Source of the DNA: Actinomycetes bacterium
Lineage (GTDB): Bacteria > Actinomycetota > Acidimicrobiia > Acidimicrobiales > Palsa-688
Direction: 5' to 3'
Length of the DNA: 22,768 nucleotides
NCBI GenBank assembly: GCA_021846485.1
Contig: JAJZWW010000007.1
Coordinates: 1 to 22,768, forward strand
The position numbers and the translations under genes are program-made. Under the pieces are notes generated by a model, which had not been told where the DNA came from, searched no databases, and worked only from the letters and a program-made list of their open reading frames with translations. Each line of letters begins with the position of its first letter. Positions within the stretch are counted from its first letter, which is position 1. Positions 1-6,477 of this stretch are shown piece after piece.

Positions 1-1548
1 CTGCGCCTGGTTGGCGCCTAAGCCCCGGAAGGCGCCGCAGACCGGGTTGTTGGTCCGCACCGCCAGCGCCTCCACGTCGACGTGGGGGATCTCGTAGGCG
101 CCGGTGGCGTGGCCGGCGGCCCGCTCGAGCACCTTCGCCCCGACCGACGCGTACGGCCCGGTGTCGCCGACCATGCGCGAGCGGAGCGCCACCAGGTGGC
201 CGCCGGCGTCGCAGCCGGCCCACGCCTCGATGCGGATGGGGTGGCGCTTGGGGTGGATCCGGATGGACTCCTCCCGGGAGAGGGTGCACTTGACCGGTCG
301 ACCGAGCAGGAAGGCGGCCAGGGCGGTCTGGGCCTGGTTGGCCATGTCCTCCTTGCCGCCGAACGCCCCGCCGTTCCCGACCAGCTCGACGTGGACCCGG
401 TCGGCGCCGACCCCGAGGACCGAGGCGATCTGGTCTCGGTCGTCCCAGATCCCCTGCCCCCCCGAGTAGACGTGGAGGCGACCGTCGGGGTCGGGGACCG
501 CCAGGGTCGACTCCGGCTCCAAGAAGGCGTGCTCGACGCGCTGGGTCTGGAAGACCTCGTGGACCACGTGGGCGGCACCGGCCAGGGCCGAGTCGACGTC
601 GCCGCGCCGGTAGGCGGTGCGGGACAACACGTTGCCCTCCAAGCCCCACACGGCGTCCTCGGTGTCGGCCGCGGCGGCCACCGGGTCGGTGAGCGGCCGC
701 AGCGGCCGGTAGGCCACCTCGACCGCCTCGGCGGCCCGCCGGGCGCTGCGGCGGTCCTCGGCGACGACCATGGCGAGGACATCGCCGGCGAAGGAGGTCC
801 GGCCGCCGGCGGGCACGAACACCGGCCAGTCCTGGTCGAGGATCCCGACCCGCAGGGCGCCGGGGACGTCGGCGGCGGCCAGCACCGCGACCACCCCCGG
901 CTCGGCCGCGGCCGCCGCGGTGTCGATCGCGAGGACCTCGGCGCGCGGGTGGTCTGCCAGGCGGAGCGCCCCGTGCAGCATCCCCGGGAGGGCCAGGTCG
1001 TCGATGAAGCGGCGCTGCCCGATGGCCAGGCAGGTGGCGCCCACCTTGGTACCGCGGCTGCCGATCCCGCCGAGGGGCGCCGGTGCAGGGTCCTCGCCGC
1101 GCGCCAGGGCCTCCACCGCGTCGAGGATCTTCACGTACCCGGTGCAGCGGCACAGGTGGGCGCCGAGGTGGCGGGCGGCGTCGTCGCGGGTGAGCAGCGA
1201 GCCCTTGCGCTCGAGCAGGGCGTGGACCCGAACCAAGATCCCCGGCGTGCAGAACCCGCACTGCAGGGCGCCGTGGGCGGCGAAGGCCCGGGCGAGGCGC
1301 TCCCTGGCCGCCGGCCCGATCCCGTCCAGGGTGACGACCTGCCGGCCGGCGGCCTTCTCCAGCGGGACCTGGCAGCTGACCTGGGCCTTGCCGTCGAGGA
1401 GCACCGTGCAGCAACCACACTGCCCCTGGGGGCTGCAGCCGTCCTTGGGGGAGATCACCCCGAGCTCCTCGCGCAGGGCCGACAGCAGGTGGGGGTGGTC
1501 GGCCGCGACCTCCACCGGCCGGCCGTCGACGCAGAAGGCGACGCTCAT
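1..1548 (-). CDS. Fused [2Fe-2S]/molybdopterin hydroxylase, selenium-dependent xanthine dehydrogenase type (partial)
   Basis: Only the N-terminal 516 residues are in the window; the gene continues past the left edge. Residues 1-160 form two 2Fe-2S domains, with Cys ligands near 38, 44, 47 and 59, then QCGFCTPG and CRCTGY. A molybdopterin domain follows without a break, with motifs LHGALRLADHPRA, GGAFGGKED, HPKRHPIR and NNPVCGAFRGLG. This one-chain order and these motifs match the family called selenium-dependent xanthine dehydrogenase (TIGR03311, relatives of E. coli XdhD). Members hydroxylate purines or similar heterocycles in the cytoplasm using Mo and, in some, a labile Se. The ATG at 1548 overlaps the upstream ygeY stop as ATGA, so the two are translated together. 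The YgeY neighbour supports the subfamily. The catalytic Glu region is outside the window. The substrate and selenium dependence are inference. Confidence 0.88.
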   Translation of the reverse strand, partial: MSVAFCVDGRPVEVAADHPHLLSALREELGVISPKDGCSPQGQCGCCTVLLDGKAQVSCQVPLEKAAGRQVVTLDGIGPAARERLARAFAAHGALQCGFCTPGILVRVHALLERKGSLLTRDDAARHLGAHLCRCTGYVKILDAVEALARGEDPAPAPLGGIGSRGTKVGATCLAIGQRRFIDDLALPGMLHGALRLADHPRAEVLAIDTAAAAAEPGVVAVLAAADVPGALRVGILDQDWPVFVPAGGRTSFAGDVLAMVVAEDRRSARRAAEAVEVAYRPLRPLTDPVAAAADTEDAVWGLEGNVLSRTAYRRGDVDSALAGAAHVVHEVFQTQRVEHAFLEPESTLAVPDPDGRLHVYSGGQGIWDDRDQIASVLGVGADRVHVELVGNGGAFGGKEDMANQAQTALAAFLLGRPVKCTLSREESIRIHPKRHPIRIEAWAGCDAGGHLVALRSRMVGDTGPYASVGAKVLERAAGHATGAYEIPHVDVEALAVRTNNPVCGAFRGLGANQAQ

Positions 1549-2870
1549 CCCGGCCCCCCTTTCCCCTCTTCCCCTCTCCCTGCCGCAGCATCTCTCCCTG
1601 CCGCAGCATCGCCCGCCAGGGTGTCGGCGAAGCGGCCGGGGAACCCCGCGTACCACGCCACCGCCTCCACCAGGTCGTCGATCGGGCACTGGTCGTGCGC
1701 GCTGTGGGCGTGGACCTCGTCGCCGGGACCGAAGCCGATCGTCGGGATCCCGAGCTTGCCCATCGACGCCACGCCGTTGGTCGAGAACACCCAGTGGCCG
1801 AGCTCCGGGCGCCGTCCGAGGGCCTGTTCCCCGGTGGCGAGCCCGGCCCGGACCCCAACGTGGTCGGCGGGCGTCGCCCAGGTCGCGAAGCGCTTCTCCT
1901 GGCGCACCTGCGTGCCGGTCCAGCTGGTCGCCTCGTAGGTGAGCAGCTCCACGTTCGCCCCCGCCGCCCGGACCTCCGGCAGGTCGCGCAGCTCGGCGAG
2001 CGCGGCGTCGGGGTCCTCGCCCTCGGTCAGGCGGCGGTCCAGGTAGATCGAGGCGGTCGAGGGCACCGAGTTGAGACCCCCGGTCTCGCACTCGATCCTG
2101 GTGAGCGCGACGCTGCCCCTCCCGAGCAGCTCGGTGGTGGGGAGCCGTCGGTCGAGCCGGCGAACCGCGTCCACGATCGGCGCGATCGCATACACCGGGT
2201 TGCGGCCCCGTTCGGGGGCCGAGGCGTGGCACGACGACCCCGCCAGGCGGACGAGGACCTCGATGCGGCCCCGGTTGCCCCGGAAGACCTGGCAGCGGGT
2301 CGCCTCCCCGAGCACCACGAGGTCCGGTCGGGGCAGGACCCGGGTCAGCAGGTGCTCGAGGGCCAGGCCGTCGCAGGCCTCCTCCTGCACCGACCCGACC
2401 ACGTAGAGCGTCACCCGGGGGTCGGGGCCGAGCCGGCGGTACATGCCGGCGCCGTGGACCATCGCCGCCATCCCGCCCTTGTCGTCACTCGCCCCCCGCC
2501 CGTGCAGGACCCCACCGCCGGCGTCGGGCAGCACGGTCGGCTCGAAGGGGTCCCGGGCCCATTCCGCCCGGCTGCCGACGTCCACGGTGTCGACGTGGCT
2601 GTCGTAGACGATCCTCACCGGCCCGTCGCCGATCCGGCCGACGACACAGCCGAGCGGGTCGACGGTGACCTCGTCGAAGTCGAGCGAGCCCATCGCCTGG
2701 CGGAGCGTCTCGGCGACCTCCGCCTCCCCGGTGGACAGCGACGGCGTGCGGACCAGCTCCCCGAGCAGCCCGCTGACCTCCCTGCGGCACAGCTCGGCCT
2801 CCTGCAGCAGGCCTCCCGGCGACGCCGGGTCCGGGCCCCTCGACCAAGCACCCACCAGGGCGTCGTCCAC
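1545..2870 (-). CDS. ygeY: YgeY-family selenium-metabolism-linked M20 hydrolase
   Basis: A 441-residue M20 metallopeptidase-like hydrolase. Metal-site motifs are present in order: SHVDT (His92, Asp94), GRGASDD (Asp129), VQEE (Glu163/164) and GEAT (Glu189). A C-terminal HAHSAHD follows. SCHASAPERG (about 213-222), FSTNGV and IPTIGFGPGDE closely match E. coli YgeY, which sits beside xdhD and ssnA. Family members are annotated as deacetylases or deacylases of unknown substrate, and here it probably processes a product or precursor of the coupled hydroxylase. The GTG start at 2870 is supported by AAGGAGG six bases upstream. The last 20 or so residues are a low-complexity Ala/Gly/Glu tail encoded partly by an 18-bp tandem repeat and are not typical of the family. 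The stop overlaps the next start by 4 bp. Confidence 0.9.
   Translation of the reverse strand: MDDALVGAWSRGPDPASPGGLLQEAELCRREVSGLLGELVRTPSLSTGEAEVAETLRQAMGSLDFDEVTVDPLGCVVGRIGDGPVRIVYDSHVDTVDVGSRAEWARDPFEPTVLPDAGGGVLHGRGASDDKGGMAAMVHGAGMYRRLGPDPRVTLYVVGSVQEEACDGLALEHLLTRVLPRPDLVVLGEATRCQVFRGNRGRIEVLVRLAGSSCHASAPERGRNPVYAIAPIVDAVRRLDRRLPTTELLGRGSVALTRIECETGGLNSVPSTASIYLDRRLTEGEDPDAALAELRDLPEVRAAGANVELLTYEATSWTGTQVRQEKRFATWATPADHVGVRAGLATGEQALGRRPELGHWVFSTNGVASMGKLGIPTIGFGPGDEVHAHSAHDQCPIDDLVEAVAWYAGFPGRFADTLAGDAAAGRDAAAGRGEEGKGGPG
1574..1609. repeat. Exact 18-bp tandem duplication in the ygeY 3' end
   Basis: CTCTCCCTGCCGCAGCAT occurs twice head to tail (1574-1591 and 1592-1609). Being a multiple of three, it keeps frame and duplicates six residues in the YgeY C-terminal tail. 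It looks like a slippage duplication in a pyrimidine-rich stretch. Confidence 0.9.
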
Positions 2871-2876
2871 GGTGGA

Positions 2877-2883
2877 CCTCCTT
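2877..2883 (-). promoter_or_regulatory. Strong ribosome binding site for ygeY
   Basis: AAGGAGG on the minus strand lies six bases before the GTG at 2870. It is a near-perfect anti-Shine-Dalgarno match and decides this start over other in-frame codons. Confidence 0.85.
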
Positions 2884-2892
2884 CCCGGACCT

Positions 2893-2922
2893 ATGCTCGC
2901 CTCGATTCAACATTATGTCAAC
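2893..2922. promoter_or_regulatory. AT-rich divergent promoter/operator island
   Basis: In the 118-bp gap between the divergent ygeY (minus) and amidohydrolase (plus) genes, 2899-2922 is the only AT-rich stretch. On the minus strand it contains TTGACATAATGTTGAA (2921-2906). This can be read as a -35 TTGACA (2921-2916) with a poor -10 about 17 bp on. It can also be read as a -10 CATAAT (2917-2912), which gives a leader of roughly 35 bases. On the plus strand CATTAT (2911-2916) is a possible -10. The core ACAT-A-ATGT is an inverted repeat, so a regulator could bind here. The exact start sites cannot be settled by eye. Confidence 0.5.
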
Positions 2923-2988
2923 CTCTGGGAGGACGGCGGTGCAGGCACCGGGAGCAGCGGGGGGCGGGCGGCTGGCGGGGGCGGGCCG

Positions 2989-4671
2989 GTGAGGGGGTCC
3001 GAGGCTCGCCGGCCGGCGCTCGTCCGGGGGACAATGGTCTTCACCGGCCTCGGTCCCGACGGGCAGGCCGCCCGGCCCGGGGAGGCCCGACTGGAGCGGC
3101 TGGACCTGCGCATCGGGTCGGACGGCTCGGTAGCCGAGCTCGCGCCGACGCTCACCGCCGGGCCCGGCGACGAGGTGACCGACGCCGGCGGGCTGGTCCT
3201 CGCCCCCGGGTTCGTCGACCTCCACTCCCACTCCGACCTCTACGCCCTCGACCGGAGGGGGCCGGCGCCGATCGGCGACGAGCCCAAGCTCCTCCAGGGA
3301 TGCACCGCCCAGCTGTTCGGCCAGGACGGCTTCTCGGCGGCCCCCGTGGACGACGCCGGCCTGGGCGAGCTGCAGGCGGCCATCGCCGGGCTCGACGGCC
3401 GGCTGGCGCCGGAGCGCTGGACGTGGCGCAGCGTCGGGGAGTACCTGGCGGCGCTGCGGGCCGTCGCGGCCACCCGGGTCGCGGTGCTCGTCGGCCACTC
3501 CACGGTCCGCCGGCTGGTGATGGGGGGAGCCGCCCGCCCGCCCACGCCCGAAGAGGCGGACCGGATGGCCGAGGTGGTGGACCGGGCCATGGCCGAAGGG
3601 GCACTCGGCCTGTCCACCGGCCTGGTGTACGTGCCCGCCGCCTACGCCGGTCCCGACGAGCTGGTCGGCCTGTGCCGGGTCGTGGCCCGGCGGGGCGGGC
3701 GCTTCGCGGTTCACGTCCGCTCGGAGAGCGACCGGGTGCTCGAGGCGACCGAGGAGGTCCTCGACGTCGCCCGGCGCTCCGGGGTCCACCTGCACTACAG
3801 CCACGTCAAGGCCGCCGGCCGGCGCAACTGGCCGCTCGCCGGCCGGCTGATCGAGCTGCTCGAGGGTCACCGCCGGGCCGGTTTCCCGCTCACCGCCGAC
3901 GTCCACCCCTACACGGCGGGCTCGACGACGGCAACCGTCCTGCTCCCGCCGTGGGTGCTCGAAGGCGGGGTGGACGCAGCCCTGGCACGCCTCGCCGAGC
4001 CGTCCGTGCGGGCCCGGGTCGCCGCCCAGGTGCTCGGCGACACGACCAGCTGGGACAACTGGTGGGCGTTCTCCGGAGGCTGGGAGGGCCTGGTGGTCGC
4101 CGACAGCCCCCGGCCCGAGCTCGCGGGGAGGTCGTTCGCCGAGGTGATCCGCCGCGCCGGGGTCACCGACCTCGTCGGGCTCGCAGCCTTCGACATCGTG
4201 GCCGACTTGCTCGTCGAGGCCCGCTTGGCGGTGTCGCTCGTGTCGTTCAACAACGTCGAGGACAACGTCGCCCGCTTCCTCGCCCAGCCGTGGGCCGGGG
4301 TGGGCAGCGACGCCCTGGTCAACCCCGACGGCCACCCCCACCCCCGACTGTACGGGACCTTCCCCCGGGTCCTCGGCCGCTACGTGCGCGAACTGGCCGC
4401 GATGGAGCTCCCCGAGGCGCTGCGTTCGGCGACCGTCGGCGCAGCCGAGGCGGCCGGCTGGGCGGGCGTCGGGGTGATCGCCCCGGGCCGGCGCGCGGAC
4501 ATGGTCCTGTTCGACCCGCAGGAGGTGGCCGACCGGGCGACCTACGAAGATCCCCGGCTGCCCCCCGTCGGCATCCAGCGGGTCTGGGTCGGCGGCCGGC
4601 CGGTCGTCGCGGCCGGCCGGCTGGCTGGCAGTGTGCCGCCGGCCGAAGCCGGCGCGGAGGGCGGCCGGTAG
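2989..4671 (+). CDS. Amidohydrolase, N-acyl-D-amino-acid deacylase family
   Basis: A TIM-barrel amidohydrolase of 560 residues if started at the GTG at 2989. An ATG at 3034 would cut into the PALVRGT beta-strand, and an ATG at 2893 lies inside the putative promoter. Family motifs are GFVDLHSHSD (His79, His81), HVRSESD, YSHVKAAG (Lys274), DVHPYTAG, GSDALVNPDG (Asp441) and HPRLYGTFPRVLGRYVRE. The family removes acyl groups from N-acyl-D-amino acids, though many members act on other amides or cyclic ureides. The GNCG motif of classical D-aminoacylases, whose Cys binds zinc, reads GQDG here (Asp113), so the metal site differs and substrate prediction is unsafe. It is divergent from ygeY-xdh, where hydantoinase- or aminoacylase-like enzymes often occur in related clusters, so a shared heterocycle or amide pathway is plausible. 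Confidence 0.85.
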   Translation: MRGSEARRPALVRGTMVFTGLGPDGQAARPGEARLERLDLRIGSDGSVAELAPTLTAGPGDEVTDAGGLVLAPGFVDLHSHSDLYALDRRGPAPIGDEPKLLQGCTAQLFGQDGFSAAPVDDAGLGELQAAIAGLDGRLAPERWTWRSVGEYLAALRAVAATRVAVLVGHSTVRRLVMGGAARPPTPEEADRMAEVVDRAMAEGALGLSTGLVYVPAAYAGPDELVGLCRVVARRGGRFAVHVRSESDRVLEATEEVLDVARRSGVHLHYSHVKAAGRRNWPLAGRLIELLEGHRRAGFPLTADVHPYTAGSTTATVLLPPWVLEGGVDAALARLAEPSVRARVAAQVLGDTTSWDNWWAFSGGWEGLVVADSPRPELAGRSFAEVIRRAGVTDLVGLAAFDIVADLLVEARLAVSLVSFNNVEDNVARFLAQPWAGVGSDALVNPDGHPHPRLYGTFPRVLGRYVRELAAMELPEALRSATVGAAEAAGWAGVGVIAPGRRADMVLFDPQEVADRATYEDPRLPPVGIQRVWVGGRPVVAAGRLAGSVPPAEAGAEGGR

Positions 4672-4690
4672 CGACCCGCGCGGGGCGGGA

Positions 4691-4752
4691 GGAACGAGGG
4701 ACGAGAGACGAGGAAGGCCAGGAGCGTTCCCTTCTCCCTCTCTCCCTCGTTG
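4691..4752. terminator. Probable bidirectional terminator between convergent genes
   Basis: The 93-bp gap between the plus-strand amidohydrolase and the minus-strand ligase holds a long imperfect inverted repeat. The left arm (4693-4717) is purine-rich, starting AACGAGGGA. The right arm (4729-4751) is pyrimidine-rich, ending TCCCTCGTT, with a loop of about 11 bases. The left arm also shows a 7-bp periodicity (ACGAGGG/ACGAGAG/ACGAGGA). There is no clear U-tract, so function as a terminator is inferred from position and pairing. Confidence 0.6.
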
Positions 4753-4764
4753 TCTGCCGGCCCG

Positions 4765-6477
4765 TCAGCGCTGTCGCCGGTCGAGCCCCGCAGGGCGATA
4801 GAAGGCAGCCCGCTCGGCACGCAGCCGGTACTTGAGGACTTTGCCGCCGACGGTCTCGGGGAGGGCATCGACGACGATCACCCCTTTGGGCGTCTCGAAC
4901 CGGGCCAGCCGCTCTCGGCAGAAGGCGATCAGCTCGTCGGCGTCGACCGTGGCGTCGGGCCGCGGCACCACGACGGCGGTGACCGCCTCGCCCCAGTGGT
5001 CGTGCGGGAGGCCGACGACCGCCGCCCTGGCCACCGCGGGGTGTTGGGCGAGCACCGCCTCGACCCTGAGCGAGGAGACGTTCTCCCCACCCGATTTGAT
5101 GATGTCCTTGTAACGGTCGACCATGATCCGCAGGCCTCGGCTGTCGTACACGCAGCTGTCGCCGGAATGGAACCACCCGTACCGGAGGCTGTGGCGGGTG
5201 GCTTCCTCGTCTTTGTAGTATCCGGCCATGATCACCGGCGAGCGGTATACGGCCTCGCCGGGGACGCCGGGGCGGCCGGCCAGAGGGGCGCCGTCGGCAG
5301 CCATGACCTGTGAGGCGAGCAGCGAGCTCGGCACCCCGACGTAGTTGTGCGCCGGCGCGGTTGCCCGGTAGACCTCGTCGTAGCGAGCCGGCCAGAAGCG
5401 GTGGCAGGGGATGCACTCGGTCTGCCCGAAGATGCCGAACACGAGCAGGTCGGTGGCGCAGACCCGCTCGAGCATGGCGAGCACATCCGGTTGGAGGGCG
5501 GCCCACCCGAAGACGATCACCTTCAGGGTGTGGGCCGGGTAGCGTCCCGGGTCGGCGGCCAGCGCCTCGGCCGCGCCTCGCAGCAGCTGCGGCGATCCCG
5601 CCCACAGCGCAGTGACCCCGAAGGCGGCGATCGCTTTGGCGACGCCGGTGGGGTCCGGGTGTCGGCCGAGCACGAGGGTCCCGCCCGCTGCGAAGGTTCC
5701 GAGACCGAAGGGGTTGTCGCCGACGTGGTAGATGAGCGGCAGGAAACTGCAGAGCACCAGCTCGTCCTCGATCCGCAGGCCCCGGGTGAGAGACAGGGCG
5801 AAGCCGTACCCGCCGAGGACGCCGCCGGTGTGCGAGAGCATCACCGCCTTCGGCATCGCCGTCGTGCCGGAGGTGAACAGCAGCTCCCAGATGTCGTCGC
5901 CGTGGATCTCCACGTCGGGCTCGGTCGGAGGCTGGTCGGCGAGGAAAGCGGAGAAGCCGACGCTGCCGGGGACCGGTGGCCCGCCGATCTCGATGGTGAC
6001 GTCGGCGCGCAACCCGGCGGCGGCGACGGCCGGCTCGACTCGGGGCCACACCTCGGCGTCGACCACGACGAGGCGGGCTTCGATCCGCTGCAGGATGTCG
6101 GTCACGACATCGCCGGCGAGGGACGGGTTCAGGGGTGCTACCACGAGCCCCGACTTGGCGGTGCCGAGCTTGGCGATGAACGCCTCGACCGAGTTCTCGC
6201 AGATGAGGGCGACGACTTCGCCCGGTTGCAGGCCCCGGGCGTGCAGGGCGTTGGCGAAGCGGTTGGCGGCGTGGTCGGCCTCGCGGTAGGTGACCGACGC
6301 GTAGCGGGGGTCTGCGTAGGCGCCTTCGGCGCCGGCCAGGGCCGTCCGATCCGGGTAGCTCCAGGTCATCCGTTCGAGCATGTCGCCGACAGCGGTCCGG
6401 TTCCATCGCTGGTCCGCGCGGCGGTGGCGCAGGCTGACGACGTCGAGCCCACCGACGCCGAGGTCCCGGTCGGTCAC
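4765..6477 (-). CDS. Acyl-CoA synthetase (AMP-forming), full length
   Basis: A 570-residue ANL-superfamily ligase that would activate a carboxylic acid to its acyl-CoA using ATP. Both halves are present: P-loop TSGTTAMPK (from Thr202), FGIFGQTE, YGWFHSGD, hinge RYKDIIKSGGENVSS, and the C-terminal subdomain from HPAVARAAVVGLPHDHWGE to GGKVLK, where Lys546 is the likely catalytic lysine. It is the last gene of the AtuA operon. Its GTG start overlaps the previous stop as GTGA, so it is coupled to the DinB-ligase fusion. About 30 extra residues precede the usual ligase start, with no signal peptide. The acid it activates is probably the operon's branched or terpenoid substrate, but specificity cannot be read from the sequence. 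Confidence 0.92.
   Translation of the reverse strand: MTDRDLGVGGLDVVSLRHRRADQRWNRTAVGDMLERMTWSYPDRTALAGAEGAYADPRYASVTYREADHAANRFANALHARGLQPGEVVALICENSVEAFIAKLGTAKSGLVVAPLNPSLAGDVVTDILQRIEARLVVVDAEVWPRVEPAVAAAGLRADVTIEIGGPPVPGSVGFSAFLADQPPTEPDVEIHGDDIWELLFTSGTTAMPKAVMLSHTGGVLGGYGFALSLTRGLRIEDELVLCSFLPLIYHVGDNPFGLGTFAAGGTLVLGRHPDPTGVAKAIAAFGVTALWAGSPQLLRGAAEALAADPGRYPAHTLKVIVFGWAALQPDVLAMLERVCATDLLVFGIFGQTECIPCHRFWPARYDEVYRATAPAHNYVGVPSSLLASQVMAADGAPLAGRPGVPGEAVYRSPVIMAGYYKDEEATRHSLRYGWFHSGDSCVYDSRGLRIMVDRYKDIIKSGGENVSSLRVEAVLAQHPAVARAAVVGLPHDHWGEAVTAVVVPRPDATVDADELIAFCRERLARFETPKGVIVVDALPETVGGKVLKYRLRAERAAFYRPAGLDRRQR

Noticed and set aside
2485..4341. A 618-codon minus-strand open frame opposite the amidohydrolase
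   Set aside because: The plus-strand amidohydrolase has full family motifs over the same span; the antisense frame is low-complexity and has none.
1695..4835. A plus-strand open frame of over 1000 codons, and another at 82-1938
   Set aside because: They lie opposite or across genes with clear family motifs, are rich in Arg/Gly/Pro, and show no recognisable domain. Long antisense frames are expected at this GC content.
4319..6406. A long second minus-strand frame overlapping the full-length ligase
   Set aside because: It is an out-of-frame reading of the ligase, Arg-rich, with no motif.
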